From the NCBI GenBank assembly GCA_050633325.1, contig JBOEGH010000008.1:124001-188000 (forward strand): a stretch of DNA of 64,000 nt, in the 5' to 3' direction. Shown here one piece after another: positions 60,342 through 64,000 of this stretch. Both the position numbers and the translations under genes were made by a program. The notes under the pieces are model-generated. The model was given only the letters and a program-made list of their open reading frames with translations. It ran no database searches and was not told where the DNA came from. Origin of the DNA: UBA1672 sp050633325. GTDB lineage: Bacteria; Pseudomonadota; Alphaproteobacteria; Micavibrionales; Micavibrionaceae. Position 1 is the stretch's first letter. The number at the start of each line of letters is the position of its first letter.

Positions 60342-62075
60342 TTAGAATTTGTGCGATACGCTGAAGTAAAATCTTGGGTCACGGTCATTCGTTGCGTCTA
60401 CACGATGTGTTAATGGGAATGCTACACCCAGTCCTGCTTCTGTTTTTTCTGTAATATCAGCGCGAATTCCTAGTCCTACTGATGCTAATGACTCTCTTTT
60501 GTTATCTGATGTTGTTGCATCTTGATCCCAAACTCTTCCGGCATCGAAAAAGCTGAAAAGTTGATAGTCATGCAAGTATTTTATTTTGCGTGGTTCATTC
60601 CATTGTAATTCAATTTTACCTGATATGCCGTCATCTCCTACTATTTCTGATGAGTCATACCCTCGGCCAGTGTTAAATCCGCCTACACCGAATTCCTCAG
60701 AGCTCAATAGTGGAGTGGCCGACCATTGTCCGCTACCTGCTAGTAACAAGTTCATCTTTGGGCTAATGCGCTGCAGCCTTTGCAATTGGATCTCTGCTTT
60801 TGTGTATTCAGGATTTCCTTGTGCGCGAGTAGTGTTTGCATCGCCTTTGCTGGTTGCGCCGAACGCTCTAAGGCCACGAGAAACTTCTAGGTCTATTGCA
60901 TTAACACCAACACCAAATAGCGTATCCATGAATTGGAATGTTGTTCCAACACGAAGGCTTCTGATTCTATCTTCTCTGGATGGTTCCAGATTGTTTCTGC
61001 TTTTAACGTTACGGTAATCAAAAGAAGCTCTACCATAAAGATTCATGGTTCTTGATCTTATAAATGGATGTGTAACTGTTGCACCCAGTAATTTGGAGTT
61101 ACCATGAACATCAAATTCATCCAGACTATCACCTGGTTCTGTTGCTGTGATGCTGCCTAGTAATCTGAGTGTAGTTCCTAAGCTTGATATTGGTTGCTCA
61201 TATACTATAGACCCGAACATAAGCTCGTTAATACGGTTTTTATCTCCGCTATTTACAAAGCGTCCTGATATACGCTCGTTATATCCAAATCTTGAATTTG
61301 CAGATCCGCTAAAGGATGCTTGGTAAGGCCCTAAAAACCTGCTGCCGTGGTTGTTGAATCCAATTTGAGCTTCATAATTTTCACGATCTATTATGATTTT
61401 TAGATCAGATGCACCCGGTTGGGTTTTAGACGGGCTTAAAATGCTTCTTGCTGTAACTCCCGGTAAATCATTGATAAGGAGGAGGTACCTTTCCATTGTT
61501 TTGGCGTTCAGTATATTTCCTTCTTTTAGGTTTTCCGCATATTTTCTTATCTGCTTTATGGCAGTTTCACGCGGTTCTCCTTCGATTGTTATTTGGTCTA
61601 TGTATCCTTCTACGACACGTAGTTTAACAACCCCGCCTTCAATGGTCTGTGGGGGTATTACTACTTGTGTTAATATATAGCCTTCATTGCGATATTTATT
61701 GGTTAGTGTGTTGGCGATTCCGTAGATATCAGCCAGAGAGACTTCTGCGCCAAGCTTGTCTCTATATATGTAATCTATATCTTGTGCACTATATGCGCTT
61801 ACGCCTTCTATGTTTAGGCTTTCCAAGTGAAATATTATGTTCTCTGAGTTTTCCGGTGCACCCTGTAGAGAAGATTTTTTGACTACTACATTTTCTGATA
61901 GTTTCGGCAAGTCTCCTAGGTCTAGCAGCTCATTACCTGCTCGTGACGGGTCTGCAATTTGTGTTGCGTTTCCAACTTGGGCGGTGGCTGGGTTGGTTGC
62001 CATAATTAATATGGCTGCCGCGCTGCCGCTCGCTATGATTGTCTTTAATGTGGTGGTTTTTTTAATGCTAAACAT
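60342..62075 (-). CDS. TpsB/ShlB-FhaC-type Omp85 secretion transporter, no partner seen
   Basis: A 577-residue outer-membrane two-partner secretion transporter. A signal peptide (residues about 1-32) is followed by POTRA domains (about 70-230) with IIFHLESLNIEGVSAYSAQDID and GYILTQVVIPPQTIEGGVVKLRVVEGYI, then a barrel with NRFGYNERISGRFVNSGDKNRI-like strands and the VRGY-like GFNTGRGYDSSEI (about 465). The last strand ends FYFSVSHKF. Its usual partner TpsA, a large beta-helical protein, is not encoded next to it, so the substrate is elsewhere or it is used for another protein. It is first in the sulfotransferase/glycosyltransferase group on this strand. Confidence 0.85.
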   Translation of the reverse strand: MFSIKKTTTLKTIIASGSAAAILIMATNPATAQVGNATQIADPSRAGNELLDLGDLPKLSENVVVKKSSLQGAPENSENIIFHLESLNIEGVSAYSAQDIDYIYRDKLGAEVSLADIYGIANTLTNKYRNEGYILTQVVIPPQTIEGGVVKLRVVEGYIDQITIEGEPRETAIKQIRKYAENLKEGNILNAKTMERYLLLINDLPGVTARSILSPSKTQPGASDLKIIIDRENYEAQIGFNNHGSRFLGPYQASFSGSANSRFGYNERISGRFVNSGDKNRINELMFGSIVYEQPISSLGTTLRLLGSITATEPGDSLDEFDVHGNSKLLGATVTHPFIRSRTMNLYGRASFDYRNVKSRNNLEPSREDRIRSLRVGTTFQFMDTLFGVGVNAIDLEVSRGLRAFGATSKGDANTTRAQGNPEYTKAEIQLQRLQRISPKMNLLLAGSGQWSATPLLSSEEFGVGGFNTGRGYDSSEIVGDDGISGKIELQWNEPRKIKYLHDYQLFSFFDAGRVWDQDATTSDNKRESLASVGLGIRADITEKTEAGLGVAFPLTHRVDATNDRDPRFYFSVSHKF

Positions 62076-62219
62076 GTTTTGATAACACCTTGAAATATAA
62101 TGTTCTATTTATTCTTTTCGTATTTATGGTTGCGAGTAAATATACCAATCACCATAAAATCACGTTGGGGATGATATCCTTTTCCAGTAAATTTACAAGT
62201 GTTTTAGGGGGCTTTAAGG

Positions 62220-62318
62220 TTGAAAATTAAATATTTATTTATAAAAGTTGGAGTTTTGGTTGTTTTTATGCTTCTGGTAAATTATATTTTTAATGCTTCA
62301 TTAAAGTTTTTTATATAA
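62220..62318 (+). CDS. Possible 32-residue single-helix membrane peptide
   Basis: A TTG-start frame with AAGG next to it and GGGGG 13 bases upstream would encode (M)KIKYLFIKVGVLVVF and onward to NASLKFFI: positive N-terminus followed by a hydrophobic stretch of about 20, as in small membrane proteins. There is no ATG and no similarity evidence. In an AT-rich gap such frames arise by chance, so this stays tentative. Confidence 0.2.
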   Translation: MKIKYLFIKVGVLVVFMLLVNYIFNASLKFFI

Positions 62319-62413
62319 ATATGGAGCGTAGTTATGTTCGTTGTTCATTTTTGTTATTTGCACAATGGATATGTCTTGAATTGTTTTTAAGGGGTTGCGC
62401 TAGCTCAATTTTC

Positions 62414-62436
62414 TGTCAAAATAGAGCGGTTTGACA
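62414..62436. promoter_or_regulatory. Inverted repeat before the 62466 gene
   Basis: TGTCAAA (62414-62420) and TTTGACA (62430-62436) are perfect 7-base arms with a 9-base spacer, 30-52 bases before the start codon. The right arm includes the -35-like TTGACA. It could be an operator for an unknown regulator. Confidence 0.4.
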
Positions 62437-62465
62437 CGTATCAATAGAGTTTAAGGTTAATAAAT

Positions 62466-63086
62466 ATGTATAATGATGATAATTGGAATGCTGTTGAAGG
62501 TGATGAGCTCGCCGGATTTTTGGATCAGATAAATCCAATAGATGGTAAGTATAGAACATCGCCAAACAGTACGCAGGTTGCTTGGCGTACGTTACCTTTT
62601 TATGACAGTGTTGCATTAATACGTGTGCAAGACCCTAATTGGGTGAATAAGAAGATGACCATTTATTATTTGACGGATCAGGGTAACCTTTTCCGACTTA
62701 ATGGAACTTCTCCACCTATCCATGAGGTTAATAGTAAAGCGCCTATTAAGATTAACGAAGATAATGTTTTGGATTATCTTAGGTTTTTCTGCTTTTTCGT
62801 TCGTGGTGATGAGGGGCCGTTTTATGTTTCTGAGGATATGTCAGATGCGAACTTACCCCAAGATATGGATGCGACAACTCAATCTGTTATTGAGGGAACT
62901 ATTCGTCCGGCAAGCTATGAGGGCATGAACGATCAGGGTTACTTTTTGTGTGATGCTGTTGTGTTCTATTCCAATGCTTTGTTTATCGCGAATTTTTCGG
63001 TTCAACCTAGTGGTATGATTGAGATGTTAAACGATGAACCTATCGCAGGTGACTTAACGTCCAAAGTTGATAAACCGATTGCATAA
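62466..63086 (+). CDS. Uncharacterised soluble protein (206 residues)
   Basis: I do not recognise the family. It has no signal peptide or membrane segment, is acidic and rich in Asp and Asn, and seems folded, with clusters of aromatic residues (FCFFVRGDEGPFYV, VVFYSNALFIANF). The start has AAGG 9 bases upstream. A terminator follows. It is close to rpmH but has its own promoter region, and there is no operon link. The inverted repeat upstream suggests specific regulation. Function cannot be assigned; the pattern of mixed beta strands may indicate a small enzyme or binding protein. Confidence 0.7.
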   Translation: MYNDDNWNAVEGDELAGFLDQINPIDGKYRTSPNSTQVAWRTLPFYDSVALIRVQDPNWVNKKMTIYYLTDQGNLFRLNGTSPPIHEVNSKAPIKINEDNVLDYLRFFCFFVRGDEGPFYVSEDMSDANLPQDMDATTQSVIEGTIRPASYEGMNDQGYFLCDAVVFYSNALFIANFSVQPSGMIEMLNDEPIAGDLTSKVDKPIA

Positions 63087-63106
63087 TTATGTAGTTTGTA
63101 TTTTTT

Positions 63107-63137
63107 AAAAGGGTCTCAGTTTTGTGGCCCTTTTTGT
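63107..63137 (+). terminator. Terminator before the rpmH promoter
   Basis: AAAAGGG (63107-63113) and CCCTTTT (from 63128) are perfect arms with a T tract following. It ends the 62466 gene. Confidence 0.75.
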
Positions 63138-63199
63138 TTTCTATCACCGTCGTGCGCAGCGCTATATATAAGTTTTTGCAATAAATGCATCTCTTTAGT

Positions 63200-63228
63200 T
63201 TGACATGTCGTGGATAAGTGGTTATAAA
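63200..63228 (+). promoter_or_regulatory. rpmH promoter with overlapping DnaA-box-like site
   Basis: TTGACA (63200-63205), 17-base spacer, TATAAA (63223-63228): near-consensus. GTGGATAA in the spacer (63210-63217) reads TTATCCAC on the other strand, matching eight of nine bases of the DnaA box. DnaA binding there could affect transcription. Confidence 0.7.
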
Positions 63229-63304
63229 CGCAAATTCTTAAATGAATAATATGATTTATTGTGGCTCTGTTATTTGAGCACACTGATTTAAAAAGGTAAT
63301 AACA

Positions 63305-63445
63305 ATGCACCAGAAACGCACATTTCAACCTAGTCGTCTTGTTCGCGCTCGCCGCCATGGTTTTCGTTCTCGTATGGCTGACAGAAGCGGTCGTGCAATA
63401 CTTGCACGTCGTCGTTCAAAAGGACGTAAGCGTCTAAGCGCTTAG
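63305..63445 (+). CDS. rpmH: 50S ribosomal protein L34
   Basis: A 46-residue basic protein of the large ribosomal subunit. The sequence MHQKRTFQPSRLVRARRHG is the L34 pattern with the unusual HQ insertion after Met, since most start MKRTYQPS. The rest (FRSRMADRSGRAILARRRSKGRKRLSA) is typical. The start has AAGG 8 bases upstream. It is followed 7 bases later by rnpA, the usual order. The alternative start in-frame is absent. Confidence 0.97.
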   Translation: MHQKRTFQPSRLVRARRHGFRSRMADRSGRAILARRRSKGRKRLSA

Positions 63446-63452
63446 TAAAATT

Positions 63453-63827
63453 ATGCATACACGTAAAGAGGAGCTGGCAGCGATTGAAATGCTGACGGCT
63501 CGTTCTGACTTTTTGTCTGTTCAAGGCAAAGGTAAAAAGTGGGTCTCTCATGGCCTTATACTTCAAGTTCGTAAAAATGATCTTGGCTATATCAGGACCG
63601 GATACACGGTTACCAAGAAAATTGATAAATCTGCAGTAAAACGTAACCGTATTAAGCGTAGATTGCGCAGTGTAGCATCTGATGTTTTATCTGGTTATGC
63701 GCTTGATAGTCACGATTATATATTGGTGGGGCGTAAAGTGACGGCAAGCAGATCCTATGATGATCTGATTAAAGACTTGAAATGGTCTTTGCGTAAAAGT
63801 GGTTTTGCAAAAAATCAGGCTAAATAA
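63453..63827 (+). CDS. rnpA: Ribonuclease P protein component
   Basis: The protein subunit that helps the RNase P RNA process tRNA 5' ends. The 124-residue product carries the RNR motif as KRNRIKRRLR (about residue 70) and VTKKIDKSAVKRN. The N-terminus is slightly longer than usual; the second Met (MLTARSDFLSVQ) may be the real start since the first ATG has no ribosome binding site. It lies 7 bases after rpmH and its stop abuts the yidD start. Confidence 0.95.
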   Translation: MHTRKEELAAIEMLTARSDFLSVQGKGKKWVSHGLILQVRKNDLGYIRTGYTVTKKIDKSAVKRNRIKRRLRSVASDVLSGYALDSHDYILVGRKVTASRSYDDLIKDLKWSLRKSGFAKNQAK

Positions 63828-64000
63828 ATGGTAAAGCTGCTTCAATGTTTTATTAAAACATATTCTTTTATTGTTTCTCCGCTTTTGGGGCGTAATTGTC
63901 GGTTTCATCCTACCTGTTCTTGTTATGCGCACCAAGCTCTTGAAAAACATGGGGTTTGCAGAGGTGGGGTTTTAATTTTCTTAAGGATTTTGTCCTGTCA
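63828..64000 (+). CDS. yidD: YidD membrane protein insertion efficiency factor, partial
   Basis: A small membrane-associated protein, encoded between rnpA and yidC in most bacteria, that assists insertion of inner-membrane proteins. The visible 57 codons give MVKLLQCFIKTYSFIVSP and CRFHPTCSCYAHQALEKHG, which include the conserved Cys-Arg-Phe-x-Pro-Thr-Cys. The C-terminus lies outside the window. The start is directly after the rnpA stop. yidC is expected next. Confidence 0.93.
   Translation, partial: MVKLLQCFIKTYSFIVSPLLGRNCRFHPTCSCYAHQALEKHGVCRGGVLIFLRILSC

Larger units (their letters stand above)
62076..62465. other. 390-base intergenic region, AT-rich
   Basis: The gap between the divergent TpsB gene and the 62466 gene. 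It is AT-rich and contains one possible small membrane-protein ORF (62220-62318), an inverted repeat near the right end (62414-62436) and a TTGACA at 62431-62436 without a clear -10. I recognise no RNA gene. It probably holds both divergent promoters. Confidence 0.5.

Overview
The window looks like chromosome from a free-living, AT-rich (roughly 40 % G+C by eye) alphaproteobacterium. The class call rests on gene content and order rather than on any single similarity: aroQ-accB-accC-aat followed by the opposed DUF2155-mlaD-NDUFA12 block, guaB and guaA flanking an RsmB-type methyltransferase, clpS-clpA, and rpmH-rnpA-yidD. An NDUFA12-type complex I subunit and a DUF2155 protein are especially characteristic of this class. 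I cannot assign an order. No insertion sequence, phage, CRISPR array or rRNA operon is visible; there is one tRNA (Ala, GGC).

Layout. 1-7.8 kb: the start of an asparagine synthetase (cut by the left edge), two uncharacterised small proteins, a FIST sensor-domain protein opposite a LemA / secreted protein / M48 membrane protease operon, another uncharacterised protein, a Bax-inhibitor-1 membrane protein and tRNA-Ala. 8-12 kb: a tight minus-strand operon of a 58-residue ORF, a DUF4173-like membrane protein, an OmpR-family regulator and a CreC-like sensor kinase, with helically phased GTGCAG repeats upstream. 12.2-18.6 kb: a TetR repressor opposite an outer-membrane-factor / adaptor / RND-pump operon, with two inverted-repeat operators between them. 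18.8-34.5 kb: housekeeping and accessory genes (THUMP RNA methyltransferase, a GEQH/TIKI-ChaN-like protein, RluA-type pseudouridine synthase, thrC, an SPFH protein, pdxST, a glycosyltransferase, a YhiN-type flavoprotein, a SulP transporter, small metal-ligand-rich and lipoprotein genes, an XRE regulator with yaaA and DUF3147, guaA). 34.7-43.4 kb: metF-metE, RsmB-type methyltransferase, a solitary small DNA methyltransferase, a TauE/SafE exporter with a His/Asp-rich periplasmic protein, guaB. 43.6-44.8 kb: two tandem paralogues of a family I do not recognise. 44.9-56.7 kb: rlmE, a BepA-like protease with two DsbA-family proteins, aroQ, accBC, aat, mlaD, NDUFA12, RidA and clpAS. 56.8-62.1 kb: a surface-polysaccharide-like group (beta-barrel protein, glycosyltransferase 4, sulfotransferase, orphan TpsB/Omp85 transporter). 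62.1-64 kb: a 390-base AT-rich gap, an uncharacterised protein, then rpmH-rnpA-yidD running off the right edge.

How the genes work together. Several blocks concern the cell envelope: LemA/M48, BepA with DsbA proteins, MlaD, the RND pump, the two-component system with its membrane protein, and the sulfotransferase/glycosyltransferase/barrel group. Metabolic genes cover methionine by the cobalamin-independent route (metF-metE), GMP synthesis (guaA, guaB), threonine, the DXP-independent PLP synthase (pdxST) and the first step of fatty acid synthesis (accBC).

The best candidates for something undescribed are the tandem paralogues at 43.6-44.8 kb, the GEQH protein at 20.1 kb, the small ORF and phased repeats heading the two-component operon, and the shared translation-start element of the two TTG-start genes that flank the LemA/M48 operon. 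Nothing in the window is a clear new defence or mobile system. All similarity statements are from reading the translated sequences; no database search was run.
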